DNA of 64,000 bases. Origin: Psychrobacter sp. P11F6 (GTDB lineage: Bacteria > Pseudomonadota > Gammaproteobacteria > Pseudomonadales > Moraxellaceae). The notes under the pieces are model-generated. The model was not told the origin of the DNA. It made no database searches and was given only the letters and a program-made list of their open reading frames with translations. Of the stretch, positions 26,708 through 37,044 are shown piece after piece. A program made the translations under genes and the position numbers. Position 1 is the stretch's first letter, and every line of letters begins with the position of its first letter. The stretch is from contig NZ_CM003594.1 of NCBI RefSeq assembly GCF_001435295.1, forward strand, positions 1,798,001 through 1,862,000, read 5' to 3'.

Positions 26708-29700
26708 CTAGTTGGGCATGCCAAACAACGCATCTAGAGCCTTAATGAACTCAATTGGAATATCCCACGTCACTAATCCATAGCGGTCGTTGTGCATTGA
26801 GTGGCTATTATCAGCCTCTTTAACATCTTGTGATAGATCATCAGCTATTTGAGAATTGGGATCATACACACCTCGTAAAAAAACATACTCCACAGCGCCT
26901 AAATACTTATCTTCATTGCCTGCATAATCATGTATTCTCATTGAAAGGAATCGATGTAACGCTACTTGATAAATCGCTGCTTGTAACCAGTATCCTGCCT
27001 TGGACATTGCTTGCTTAAGTGTATCTTCATTATAATCGCTTAGGCTATTTCCTAGAAAGTTGCTTTTATAATCGACAACGTAATACTTGCCTGCATGTTC
27101 GTACACTAAGTCAATTTCGCCACGCAAATAACGATACAAATGTGCTTTATTTTGCGGAATAAGAGTGACGTGTTTGTCCATCTCATTAGGAAGATACTGT
27201 TGGAAGAGTTTACTGATATCCTGTGCTTTAAAGTTCTCTGACAACCCCATATTGAACTCTAACTCAGAAAATCGCTGACCTGCATTAAGGGAAAATAAAG
27301 ATTGATTGGAGGCCAATAGCGGCGCATGTAGTACCTCTTCAATCCAATTGATTAATGCCTCATGCTTGGTAGCATCTATTGAAGCAAGATCAAGTGAACT
27401 AGTATTAAATGAATCGTCATCGCCTTGCTCTTGCTTCTTCGCTTGTGATCGACGGCCTTGCTGCTCAGCGCTACTATAAACTAGAGGCAGTTGATAGCTG
27501 CTGATCGCTCTATCAATAACCTGAGACCACTGCGCTTTATTGTTGAAATCAATTTTTTCAAATATCTCATGCAAGAACGTACCCGCATTAGCACCTTTCA
27601 CAAAGGTAAAGCGGACATCATCCTCTGATTTGAGGCTTAGTTCACTGTCTTGTTCGAGAGACTCTTTGCTATTAAGTGAATGGAGATCTGAAACTGAAGA
27701 CTCTGTCATATCGATGTCTATCGCATCATCAATACGCTCATCCATTATCGCCATTGTTTGTGTAGATTCATCGAGCTGACGTGCCAAAGCGGTAAAGCTG
27801 GTCTTAGCCCAACCATAAAAATAATTGGTTTTCATAACCTCTGCAAAAGGCGCATACTCAATAGTCTCTGTGGCAGGCTTATGAGCACTTGACTTGGTAA
27901 GAGCGAGCTGAACATTGTCATTTACGCCTGCTGATTTAGTATCGTTGCTTGCGTAATTCTTGTCGTAGAACTCATTGACCTTATGCCCTCTGAGCATGCC
28001 TATGGTACCTTTGAGTCTATCAGGCAACTCAAATTTCGCTTCTGGTGATTCAAACCAATAAAACACCGGCTTTAACTCAAATCCTGTTTTATTGTTAGGA
28101 TCTCGCAGCACGACATAAAGCTGCTCACTGGCACGAGTAAATGCCACATAACCAAGCCGTCGCAGCTCATCAAAGTCTTCTTGAGTTTCGATATTGGTGT
28201 AATAGTCCTCTGTAGTCGCTGAGCCTTTTAAGGATGAGAAGCGGCGCTGGTTTCCCGTTGATTCACTATCTATCGAATGATGAACTTCTGTTGACTTTCG
28301 CACTAGCGCTGAAGGCGCTTGTTGCGCGTTATATAGATACAGCCCATAGTCTTCCTTATTGCCAGACTTCCTACTGGCATCACCCATTCCCAATACATAG
28401 ACAATAGGGAACTCAAGCCCTTTTGACTTATGAATGGTCATCAGCTGTACGCCAGACTCTGTCGGGAGCGGATATTGCTTAGCCCAATCACTGTTGGGCG
28501 CTGCATCTATATGCTGCCTGAACCAAGCCAGTAGCTCATGCTCGCCCATACCTAAGCCATATTGCGCCAAAACATCCATTACATGACGCAAATCCATGAT
28601 ATGACGATCGCCTTCTGGATGAGCCGCTAGCGCTTGCCAAACGCCTTGCGGCTGTATGGGATTTTTATCTAACAAGTAATGCAATGCTGACAAAATACCA
28701 AAATGCTGCCATCGTTGTGCGCCTTCTTTTAAATAAGTAATAAAATCTTGATAACTTTTTTTATTATCAGTAGCCTCATTAACTGAGGTATCCTTCGAAT
28801 TAGAGTTGTGTGAATGGGCGCTTGTGGTACTGCTGCTATCAGTAACTCCTGACTCATGATCCGTCATCATGGCTTTGATGTTTTTAATACTTAAGCCATA
28901 TAAATGACTGGTCAACACCCGATTAATCATGTCATGACGATACGGATATAGCATGGCACTCAGCAGCGCCGCCACATCTTCTGCCATGATGGTTTCAAAG
29001 ATACTGACATCACTGGTGGTCAAGGTCGGTACATTAAGCTTAACCAACTCATCCTCAACCCGCTTTAGATCTTTTTTAGTACGTGCCAGCACGCCGATAT
29101 CACTAGGCTGGATCGGTTTACCTTTCAGCGTCTGACCACTACTAAGCAAAGTCGCAATATGACGCGCCGTGATTTCATGCTCATCGTACTCAAGCTCTTT
29201 GTCTTTATCATAAGGTAAGTGTAATACGCTCACTGGCTGGGCAGAGAGCACCTCATTCACTAAAGTTAAAGTAGTGCTGTGAGCGTCTGGTTCATTAAAC
29301 CAAGACAGCTGATTTTCTGGTTTTGCCGCTTTGATATGCTGGTAATAAATACCTGCGCCTAATTGAGCTAATTTATTCTCACCAGTGGTTACATCAGCCA
29401 TGCCGAACCAGCAATTCAATGCATTAATCACACCAGCATTTGAACGTCGGTTAATATCGAGCGTCCAAAGCGTGCTTTTATCAAATTGAGCTTTCATGTA
29501 GTTATAGTTGGCCACATCGCCACCACGAAACCCATAAATAGCCTGCTTGGGGTCACCAACCAATAATAAAAATTCATGGCTGGCTTTTTTAGTAGCTGAC
29601 TGTTTATCATTATCAGCAACCTTGCCCTTTTTCTTTGGCAAATAAATGCTTTCAATCATGATGGCTTGCGCGCCATTGATATCTTGTGATTCATCAATCA

Positions 29701-31261
29701 ACGCCACAGGATAGTGGTGACGGATATAACGTGCCAGCTTCTCTCCTTGACGACCCGTTAATGCTTGGTTTAAACGTACCATTTGCAGGCTAAAGGACGT
29801 CTCACCTCGCTCTTCCAAAATAATTGGTAGCCTGTCACGTACCGCAAGCACGATATGACGATTAAGATTGGCTAAAACAGTCACTATGTATTCGTCTAGC
29901 TTTTTGCTTTCTTCAATATAGCGTTTAAAGTCACGAACGACCTGCAACTCATTAAATATCAGATTAACTCTTTCACCATCTTTTGGTTTATAGAATTGCT
30001 TACCTACGTCATCAGTTTTCTGAAAAGCTTGTATTAACTTTCCTGTATAAATTTTTTCGTCTGATATAAATTTGTAAGCGGCTGGACCAAAATCTTTTAA
30101 TGCTTGAATGATTTTCGGCCAAGAGTCTCTATTATTTTGTAGCTGTCCTTTTGGAACGTCATAGTACTCGCCGTCAGGTTTAAAAAAGATATCAAGCTCA
30201 TCGCTGCGCCCAATGATAGTATTTATAAGCCGCTCATAGCCCTCAAACGAAAAGTCATTTACTACAATCTCATCAATCGGTGCTGAAATAAAATTAAGCG
30301 AGCGAGTCACATATTTTTTATGATCACTCACGGCAGTCAGCTTACCTTGCTGATCCATAAGCGCATACAGTTTAGGCTGCTCATGATACAAGCGACTTTG
30401 AAACTGACGCAGCTCATCATGAATAATACTATCGGTCACCTGCTCGATACTGCTCTCTTCGATAATAGCCATACCTTGCTGATGACCTGTCTCGCTACTG
30501 TACTCCTTCAGCCATTTTTGCGCCAAGCTATCGAGCGTACCCACAAACAGTTTATCCAACGTCGTTAAAACCAGTGCGGTACGCCTGATAGCTTCCGTCA
30601 TTGGATAGCTGTACACATGATCTAGCAAATAACCGACGAGATGCAGGTTAATGGGATCTTGCATGATGCCATCTAAACGCACATATTTTGCCTGTGCTAC
30701 CAGCCAGTCTTCACGGTCTTTTTTTGCTTGCGCACGCTTTGTGGCATCAGCTTGCTTATCAGTAGCAAGGTCTTGGTTTAACTCATCAGCGCCTATCTCA
30801 GTATTTAAATCCGTACTTGGTTTTTTGCCCTCTTGTTTATCCTTATCGCTTTCAGGCATCACCTGCAATACATTAGGATACAAAGCCTCCTTATTACTGG
30901 TATCAGCACTTAAACTGTTGACCCACTGCAATAATTGATAAAAATCCACCAAACGATCATGAATACGCTGACGCATCTCAGCGGCAGCGGCTCGCGTAAA
31001 GGTCGTGGCAATAATTTGCTCTGGCGCACGTCGTGCTTCAATTAGCAGGCGCAATACAATGCCTGTCAGCGTCCAAGTTTTACCAGTACCAGCAGACGCT
31101 TCAATCAGGTGCTTGCCCGTTAGGTCAACATCAACTGCTGGTATCACATCAGCCTTACGCTCACTCATAGGATCTGAGTGAGGCGCATCTGAGTGCTCAT
31201 CGAATAAATGTGGCTGTGTAGAAAGTTCAATGATATTGGTTAGATCAGTCAAGTCTGTCAT
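26708..31261 (-). CDS. recB: Exodeoxyribonuclease V subunit beta
   Basis: A 1517-residue SF1A 3'-5' helicase and nuclease. Walker A EASAGTGKTWT lies at about residues 54-64, followed by LIDESQD, LVGDPKQAIYGFRGG, QLMTIHKSKGLEFP and AFTRASEQL. The C-terminal nuclease domain carries GEIDLVYE and VVDYKSNFLG near residue 1398, so the catalytic Asp and Lys are intact. It is over 300 residues longer than E. coli RecB because of several acidic or Ser-rich inserts (for example a Ser/Asn-rich linker near residue 815). It is separated from recC by a MITE-like element. Confidence 0.96.
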   Translation of the reverse strand: MTDLTDLTNIIELSTQPHLFDEHSDAPHSDPMSERKADVIPAVDVDLTGKHLIEASAGTGKTWTLTGIVLRLLIEARRAPEQIIATTFTRAAAAEMRQRIHDRLVDFYQLLQWVNSLSADTSNKEALYPNVLQVMPESDKDKQEGKKPSTDLNTEIGADELNQDLATDKQADATKRAQAKKDREDWLVAQAKYVRLDGIMQDPINLHLVGYLLDHVYSYPMTEAIRRTALVLTTLDKLFVGTLDSLAQKWLKEYSSETGHQQGMAIIEESSIEQVTDSIIHDELRQFQSRLYHEQPKLYALMDQQGKLTAVSDHKKYVTRSLNFISAPIDEIVVNDFSFEGYERLINTIIGRSDELDIFFKPDGEYYDVPKGQLQNNRDSWPKIIQALKDFGPAAYKFISDEKIYTGKLIQAFQKTDDVGKQFYKPKDGERVNLIFNELQVVRDFKRYIEESKKLDEYIVTVLANLNRHIVLAVRDRLPIILEERGETSFSLQMVRLNQALTGRQGEKLARYIRHHYPVALIDESQDINGAQAIMIESIYLPKKKGKVADNDKQSATKKASHEFLLLVGDPKQAIYGFRGGDVANYNYMKAQFDKSTLWTLDINRRSNAGVINALNCWFGMADVTTGENKLAQLGAGIYYQHIKAAKPENQLSWFNEPDAHSTTLTLVNEVLSAQPVSVLHLPYDKDKELEYDEHEITARHIATLLSSGQTLKGKPIQPSDIGVLARTKKDLKRVEDELVKLNVPTLTTSDVSIFETIMAEDVAALLSAMLYPYRHDMINRVLTSHLYGLSIKNIKAMMTDHESGVTDSSSTTSAHSHNSNSKDTSVNEATDNKKSYQDFITYLKEGAQRWQHFGILSALHYLLDKNPIQPQGVWQALAAHPEGDRHIMDLRHVMDVLAQYGLGMGEHELLAWFRQHIDAAPNSDWAKQYPLPTESGVQLMTIHKSKGLEFPIVYVLGMGDASRKSGNKEDYGLYLYNAQQAPSALVRKSTEVHHSIDSESTGNQRRFSSLKGSATTEDYYTNIETQEDFDELRRLGYVAFTRASEQLYVVLRDPNNKTGFELKPVFYWFESPEAKFELPDRLKGTIGMLRGHKVNEFYDKNYASNDTKSAGVNDNVQLALTKSSAHKPATETIEYAPFAEVMKTNYFYGWAKTSFTALARQLDESTQTMAIMDERIDDAIDIDMTESSVSDLHSLNSKESLEQDSELSLKSEDDVRFTFVKGANAGTFLHEIFEKIDFNNKAQWSQVIDRAISSYQLPLVYSSAEQQGRRSQAKKQEQGDDDSFNTSSLDLASIDATKHEALINWIEEVLHAPLLASNQSLFSLNAGQRFSELEFNMGLSENFKAQDISKLFQQYLPNEMDKHVTLIPQNKAHLYRYLRGEIDLVYEHAGKYYVVDYKSNFLGNSLSDYNEDTLKQAMSKAGYWLQAAIYQVALHRFLSMRIHDYAGNEDKYLGAVEYVFLRGVYDPNSQIADDLSQDVKEADNSHSMHNDRYGLVTWDIPIEFIKALDALFGMPN

Positions 31262-31328
31262 ATGGGCGCATACTTTTAATTATTATTTATTAAATCAAGA
31301 GAGCAGAAATCGATTATTCTAAATGACT

Positions 31329-31500
31329 AGGGCGTGTCTTCATTTCAAAAATGGCGATAAAAATGAGATAAATTGCCGTCAAATAAGAAAAATAGCGTAG
31401 ATAATATCGGGATATTAACCAGCTATTTGACGATGTTTGGCAATATTTATCCATTTTTAGCCCATTTAGATGACTATTGAGTGAATTGAAGACACGCCCT
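31329..31500. repeat. MITE-like element between recC and recB
   Basis: A 172-base element bounded by perfect 14-base inverted termini AGGGCGTGTCTTCA / TGAAGACACGCCCT. The arms continue as imperfect inverted repeats (AAATGGCGATAAAAATG versus AAATGGGCTAAAAATGG, then GCC..GTCAAAT on both sides). No coding capacity and no clear target duplication. It ends two bases from the recC stop, so it may fold into a long hairpin in the recC-recB message. A related 60-base copy is at 54451-54510. Confidence 0.8.
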
Positions 31501-31502
31501 AA

Positions 31503-34500
31503 TTAGCCATCTAAGTCAATTAACGCAGTAAACATCGGCTCGTACAATGGTCGCGCCAAGGTGGTCAACGCCCCTAACAAAGCTTTAAATGCATCTTGAT
31601 CACGTAATACGTACTGCCAAATGGCGTGCTGCGAGCAAGTATCATATACTGTGTCTGTATGATAGCCAGACCGTAACCAATCTGAAAAGTCTGCTCGTTT
31701 TGGCCAATAACTACTGCCTTCACTTTCTTCAGCTTTTAGGTACTTATCAAGATAATTGAGTGCATATTCAGGCAATAAAGTAATAGGCACTTGCCCAGAT
31801 AGCTTGGAAAAAATCGCCCATTTTATCAGCTCAATCACAGCGTCTTCATAGACAATAGGGCTTAGTTTAAATGCGATTACTTTGTCATATTTTTTGACTT
31901 GCGAGCTAGGCTTATTAAAGCGCCAAATACTCACGCCATCATTTAATGCCGCTTGCTCGGCAGTGGTACGTCTGGCCACTTGCCAATACAAATGTGATAA
32001 CCAAAACTTGAGTAAATGCCTAGGACTGGCAGAATTGGGCAATATATTTAACCACTGCTTGGGTGATTGCTGAGCATAAGGCATGCCCGCCTGAATAATT
32101 GATATGGGTGCTAATATAGGTACTGAGCCTTTGATCTTAATGATTTTCGGCAACAGCTTAAGCAGTGCTTCTATCTCTTTAATATCTGTCTGGCTGTTTG
32201 ACCCGTTATCAGTGTTATTCAGTATATTTTTTAGCTCTATCTGAACAGGGTACTCGGCGGTTGGCGTTAGTAGCTGCAAATCAGCCCCTGTCGTACCCTC
32301 TATCCCATCTTCATGGGGTACAATATTTTCGCCAAAATCATTAGCTATTAACTGCTCTTTAAATTCCAAACATTGCTGTTGCAGTTTTTGTTGTTGATTG
32401 GGTAGCGTGGTTTGGCGAGCGACACCAGCTGGCATAATTTTTTGATACATCAGAATCGGAGTAGTGCTTTGGGTCGCTGTATTAATGCCATTCGCCTTAG
32501 TCTCATCAGTGACCAACTGTTTAATCAAATGCTCTTTAATTTGATAGGTAGTCAAACTGTCTAAAAACAGCGGCTCTTGCTGCGATAGTGTTTCTTCACC
32601 TTGCACCACATGTACCTTTTGAGACCGTAAGAACGCTTTGGCAGGATGGCGCACTTGGTAAGCCAATGCCCCTTCAACATCTATCTCCCCAATATTAAAT
32701 ACGCTATCAGATACAGCTTGGGAGAGCACCTGAGTCATATCACTGATATTGCTAGTATCAACAACAGCCTCTAATGCCAATAGTTCAACCAATGCAGACA
32801 AGGTTTGAGTGTTTACTTGACCGAGCTGACCCAAGCCTTGACCAAGTATTTTAGCCATTGCTTCGTACTGTGTCTTTGTGGGCAAGCCAACCAGTTGCAC
32901 CTGCTCGCTAGCCACTCGCCCTTTCAATGTATCAAACACAGCTTGCCAAAGCGGCGCAGGTGGAAACTGTTTTTTCTGAGCCAGTTTGGTTTTACGCATA
33001 GCTGTATTTAATAAAGCATCCAGTTCATCAATCATATCAACAGGGCTTGCATCCTGAGCATTGATATTAACGTTGGCATTAGCACTGTCATCAATATCAG
33101 AAGACGCTTGCTCAAAAATATCAGCGCCTTCAATTTCGGTCTCAAACAGACTCTCATGGAAAGGCAACGCAGGATGCTCAGTCACTAACCACTGCTTAAT
33201 CAATTTAGGCAAATAGCGCTTGAGACTCTCGGTAGTTGGATCAATATCCTTAGGTAATGTCTCAAGCGAGTTCACCTGCCATTGCACCTCGCCTTGTAAG
33301 AACTGTAATAGCTCGCTCACTGGGTTGGCTGGCAGGTGCTCATGAGTGTCCGTCAGGCTTTGACCGTTGTAGAACATCCAACAAGCACTACGTGCGCACA
33401 GCAGGGCATCTAAAAATGCGCCATTATCATCATCTTCACTGACTCTGTCGCCGCGACGTGAATTAGTCGCTTTCATCAAATCATAGCGGTTATCACGGTC
33501 ACGCCCAGGGAACTCTGAGAGATCCATGTTGAGCATGACCACCAACTCAAAAGGCACGTTTCTTAAGGCGCCAAACTTACCAAAGGTAATCACCCCAGTC
33601 GGCTCAGCACTGACTTGCTGACTTTCAAGCTCGTTTTCGATACTGTCTAACATAAAGCTCAACTTTAGTGGCAACTGCTCCACACCTGCCAGCTTTTGCT
33701 CTACTTCTCTGTTGTCGCTATCACCATTAGAGTACTGTCTATAGTGACGATTAGCTCGCAGACTTGATTTAAAGCCATTCATCGCATTGTAAATGGCACG
33801 CATGGTACGCGTTTGATCTACATCACCAAAGTAACGATGAATCACTTGCCTCTCAATCTGATCGAGCCAATTTTCCGCTTTCATTTTTTGTGTATGGTCA
33901 TCGCGTCGTGCGACCAAACCGGTATAAATGCGGCAAAGCGCTTCAACAATCAACGCATCATTTAGGCTGACTTGTGGTAGTGGCAAGGTCATTTCTGGTA
34001 AGGCAGTGCTTGGCCATTCATCCTTATCTAAAGGATACAAGCAGTTGCTCAACTCAGCCTCTGGCATGACCAGACCTAGGGTCAATCTATCTAACGCTTG
34101 CGCAAAGCTAAAGCGGTAGTCATAGTCATTGCTATCCAAAGTTTGCTTAAGGTGCAGCTCATCAAAACCACGAATAAATCCTGCCTCTACCAACAAGTCA
34201 CAGCCACGGCTCATCTGCTCATGAGTCAGTCCAAAACTTTCAAACAAAGGTGGCAACATTAGCCAGTCTAAGACTTCAGCCGCCTCAAAACGGGCGCTAT
34301 GGCTGCCTAATAATTTGTAAAAACCAATAATCGCTTCCCATAATTGCCGAATATCGGCATCGACAACACCAGTGACTTTAGCAGGCAAGGTCAAACCGTC
34401 TTGACCTTTACCATTGACGAAAATAGAGCTAATCAGTGCATGATGACGCTCAACATCAGGTAGCAGCACAACAATGTCAGAGATATGGCGCTTCTTCTCA

Positions 34501-35996
34501 CCAGGCTTGATAGGTTCATTCAGCCAACGACCAATCATGATACGCAGCACTTCAAGTTGACGCTGCAAACTATGACACGAATGAATGCTTAGGCTATTAT
34601 CTTGAGAAGAGATTGCCCAAAAACGGTCTTTCTCAAAGCGCTTCTTCTCCAACGCCTCATCGTCATACCAAGCCGTTGCTTGCTTATCCTCATCAAGGCT
34701 TGGCGCTATCTGCTGACTCACTGCTTGCGAGACTGTAGCAGCTGTTGCTTGCTGGGTCGATTGCTCATCAAGCATCAACACATCGTTCTGCAAACGTCGT
34801 AATAAACTTGGGCTATGTTGTGCATCTTGAGCACTGAAATCATCATAAATACTCTCATCTGCACCACTATCAAAATTATCTTGCCATTCAACCAGTGCAT
34901 CGTCGTATTGCTCATTACCCGATAAATTAGCTAGCATGGCAAACGCATCACGCGATTGCTTACCCAAACGCGACAGTAAACTGTGACCATAATCACGTAA
35001 AAAGACACTTTCAGGGTTAATAATCTGCTGACGTTGTAACCACGATTTATCGACGATATCCGCCCAAAACAGCTTTGATGGATTGTAATGCAATAGCGTG
35101 ATATTCATGTATTGCGACAAGCGCTGTAGAAAGTCCAGCTCGGTCTGTGGCAGTTGCTGGATGGTAAATATACGCAGTACTTTGGGCAACTGATCGCGCT
35201 CATTCGCCTTGTTACCTTTTAAAGCCGACCAGAACGCACGCTCCAGTGCCACACGGTGTAGATGAACATCAGCAAACAAATGCGACCACAAGAATCTTTG
35301 GGCGATTTCTAACTCAATATAATGCTCGACCAACCACTCAGGCGTGCCGCGCGCATATTTATCAAAGCGCAGGGATAAGGCGTCTTTATCTTCTATCAAC
35401 TCACTTACGTTCAACGGCTTATTTTGCGACCATAATGCCAACCAATCCTCACGGTGAGTCAAATAGCGGTTAAACACTCTTGCCAAATCGCTTGCTAATT
35501 GCCAAATACGGGCGTCTTGTTGTGACTTGTCCTTTATAATGTCCTGTCGCACATTGTCTTGATGAGTATCTGCCTGCGGCTCATCAATCAAAGATGCTAG
35601 TAATGGATTAACCGGATGTTTTTCATCTGCAACAATCGCCTCTTGATAGTAGGTCAAATACCCAAACAAGCGCCATTGCATCACTGTGGGCGATAACACC
35701 GCCACTTCTGGCACATTTAGGGTTGCCGCTTCGGAGTCATTCTCTAACAAATACGCGTTATGGCGGGTTAACACATCCTGCATGAGCGTCCACTGATACT
35801 GACCCCAAAACTTAGTACGCACCAAAGTACTAATACCAGCACGACTGGCAATGGTTTTGTCCAACCAATCGCCCAATACCATTGAGGGCACAATAACAAT
35901 AAAAGGCTCAAAAACAGGCTGATCCTTAGACTGATATTGCACAAGCAGTTGATCAACAAGGTTTTCGGTGCGGTGCGATTGAATAATGGTAAACAT
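31503..35996 (-). CDS. recC: Exodeoxyribonuclease V subunit gamma
   Basis: A 1497-residue RecC, the Chi-recognition and scaffold subunit. Conserved features are the opening SHRTENLVDQL, PSMVLGDWL, FTIQQLPQTELDFLQRL, SIHSCHSLQRQLEVL, VLLPDVERH and GKFGALRNVPFELVVMLNMD. The length exceeds the E. coli protein (1122) by several hundred residues, with polar inserts. It heads the recC-recB-recD-mepB series. Its Chi specificity cannot be predicted, but the residues lining the channel differ widely from enterobacterial RecC. Confidence 0.95.
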   Translation of the reverse strand: MFTIIQSHRTENLVDQLLVQYQSKDQPVFEPFIVIVPSMVLGDWLDKTIASRAGISTLVRTKFWGQYQWTLMQDVLTRHNAYLLENDSEAATLNVPEVAVLSPTVMQWRLFGYLTYYQEAIVADEKHPVNPLLASLIDEPQADTHQDNVRQDIIKDKSQQDARIWQLASDLARVFNRYLTHREDWLALWSQNKPLNVSELIEDKDALSLRFDKYARGTPEWLVEHYIELEIAQRFLWSHLFADVHLHRVALERAFWSALKGNKANERDQLPKVLRIFTIQQLPQTELDFLQRLSQYMNITLLHYNPSKLFWADIVDKSWLQRQQIINPESVFLRDYGHSLLSRLGKQSRDAFAMLANLSGNEQYDDALVEWQDNFDSGADESIYDDFSAQDAQHSPSLLRRLQNDVLMLDEQSTQQATAATVSQAVSQQIAPSLDEDKQATAWYDDEALEKKRFEKDRFWAISSQDNSLSIHSCHSLQRQLEVLRIMIGRWLNEPIKPGEKKRHISDIVVLLPDVERHHALISSIFVNGKGQDGLTLPAKVTGVVDADIRQLWEAIIGFYKLLGSHSARFEAAEVLDWLMLPPLFESFGLTHEQMSRGCDLLVEAGFIRGFDELHLKQTLDSNDYDYRFSFAQALDRLTLGLVMPEAELSNCLYPLDKDEWPSTALPEMTLPLPQVSLNDALIVEALCRIYTGLVARRDDHTQKMKAENWLDQIERQVIHRYFGDVDQTRTMRAIYNAMNGFKSSLRANRHYRQYSNGDSDNREVEQKLAGVEQLPLKLSFMLDSIENELESQQVSAEPTGVITFGKFGALRNVPFELVVMLNMDLSEFPGRDRDNRYDLMKATNSRRGDRVSEDDDNGAFLDALLCARSACWMFYNGQSLTDTHEHLPANPVSELLQFLQGEVQWQVNSLETLPKDIDPTTESLKRYLPKLIKQWLVTEHPALPFHESLFETEIEGADIFEQASSDIDDSANANVNINAQDASPVDMIDELDALLNTAMRKTKLAQKKQFPPAPLWQAVFDTLKGRVASEQVQLVGLPTKTQYEAMAKILGQGLGQLGQVNTQTLSALVELLALEAVVDTSNISDMTQVLSQAVSDSVFNIGEIDVEGALAYQVRHPAKAFLRSQKVHVVQGEETLSQQEPLFLDSLTTYQIKEHLIKQLVTDETKANGINTATQSTTPILMYQKIMPAGVARQTTLPNQQQKLQQQCLEFKEQLIANDFGENIVPHEDGIEGTTGADLQLLTPTAEYPVQIELKNILNNTDNGSNSQTDIKEIEALLKLLPKIIKIKGSVPILAPISIIQAGMPYAQQSPKQWLNILPNSASPRHLLKFWLSHLYWQVARRTTAEQAALNDGVSIWRFNKPSSQVKKYDKVIAFKLSPIVYEDAVIELIKWAIFSKLSGQVPITLLPEYALNYLDKYLKAEESEGSSYWPKRADFSDWLRSGYHTDTVYDTCSQHAIWQYVLRDQDAFKALLGALTTLARPLYEPMFTALIDLDG

Positions 35997-36453
35997 AGAG
36001 GATAGTCTGATTGAAGTTATAATATGAGTGATAGTGTGATGTAGACGGTCGTGAATGCCTGAAATGGAATAGCATTTGCGTTAACTTTCTAATGCATATT
36101 GATGGCTGCTAAGGAATACCACGAAGGATACTCACCAATCTATGTTTCGCGGTCGTTACTACAATGTATTTCTGCTAGCATGGCTGTCATAAACACGATG
36201 CAAATGACAACAACGATTAACTATCATTGCATCATCAGTGATTATTTATAACAATCATAAAATAGGCTGCTGATTAGTGTGCCATCGATAGCTATCGTTT
36301 ACTAGTATATGTACCACTATTATAATATCTTACGACAGATAGTGTCGCATTGATAAGTCTCATATTTATGAATAGAGAAGTCAATGCTGCTGTCAGATCA
36401 ATTGCTGTAATTTTTATATCCATAACCCTTTTTTAACGGAATAATTTAATACT
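35997..36453. other. Divergent intergenic region recC / hypothetical
   Basis: 457 bases without a gene. It contains a 12-base perfect palindrome CGATAGCTATCG (36286-36297) and a TATAAT at about 36321. Nothing else is recognised. It probably holds the promoters of both flanking genes. Confidence 0.4.
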
Positions 36454-36975
36454 ATGCCCTTGCGTCCCATTGATGCCATTTTCGTTCATCCTAAACGACG
36501 TTTATATGTTGTATACTATCGCGGTGAATTGTGGCAATTGCCACGTATGAAAATTGACGACAGATCGTGGCAAAACAGACAGCCCTATACTGATGATAGT
36601 CGCTCGCTTTATTTGAGCATCCATCAAGCCATTAACGACCCTATACTTGCACAAAAACTGCGAACATTGAATCTGCCTGTCGCGGTGCGTGGGAGCACGT
36701 TGCCACGCTTTGAAGCATGGTGGGAAGCCCATGGTTTTGAATGGCTTAAAGACAAGCTTACGATGGGCGAATCGCCATTGGCTGCACACCAAATAAAAGC
36801 CATTGACAATGATATTGCTTCCCCCTCAAACGATCAACCTGTGCTATCCAATCAAAATAGTACAATTGGTCATAAGAATAATAGCGAGAAAAAACTTTTA
36901 TCTGATTCAGAAACCGATGTTTTTGCAGATATGCTTGCGGACTTAGCAGATGAAGTGTTACACCAACAGCTTTAA
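36454..36975 (+). CDS. Conserved hypothetical protein
   Basis: A 173-residue protein I do not recognise. The N-terminal half is compact and aromatic (HPKRRLYVVYYRGELWQLPRM, here split as HPKRRLYVVYY and RGELWQLPRM). The middle holds RFEAWWEAHGFEWLKDKL, and the last 60 residues are polar and probably disordered before a short acidic helix (DVFADMLADLADEVLHQQL). No signal peptide or membrane segment. Its Trp- and Arg-rich start would suit nucleic-acid contact, but this is only a visual impression. Confidence 0.6.
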   Translation: MPLRPIDAIFVHPKRRLYVVYYRGELWQLPRMKIDDRSWQNRQPYTDDSRSLYLSIHQAINDPILAQKLRTLNLPVAVRGSTLPRFEAWWEAHGFEWLKDKLTMGESPLAAHQIKAIDNDIASPSNDQPVLSNQNSTIGHKNNSEKKLLSDSETDVFADMLADLADEVLHQQL

Positions 36976-37044
36976 AAATAATACGTCACACACCGCATTT
37001 TACGTAAACTTGACACAAACCCATTAAGAGAAGAGCAGTAACAT

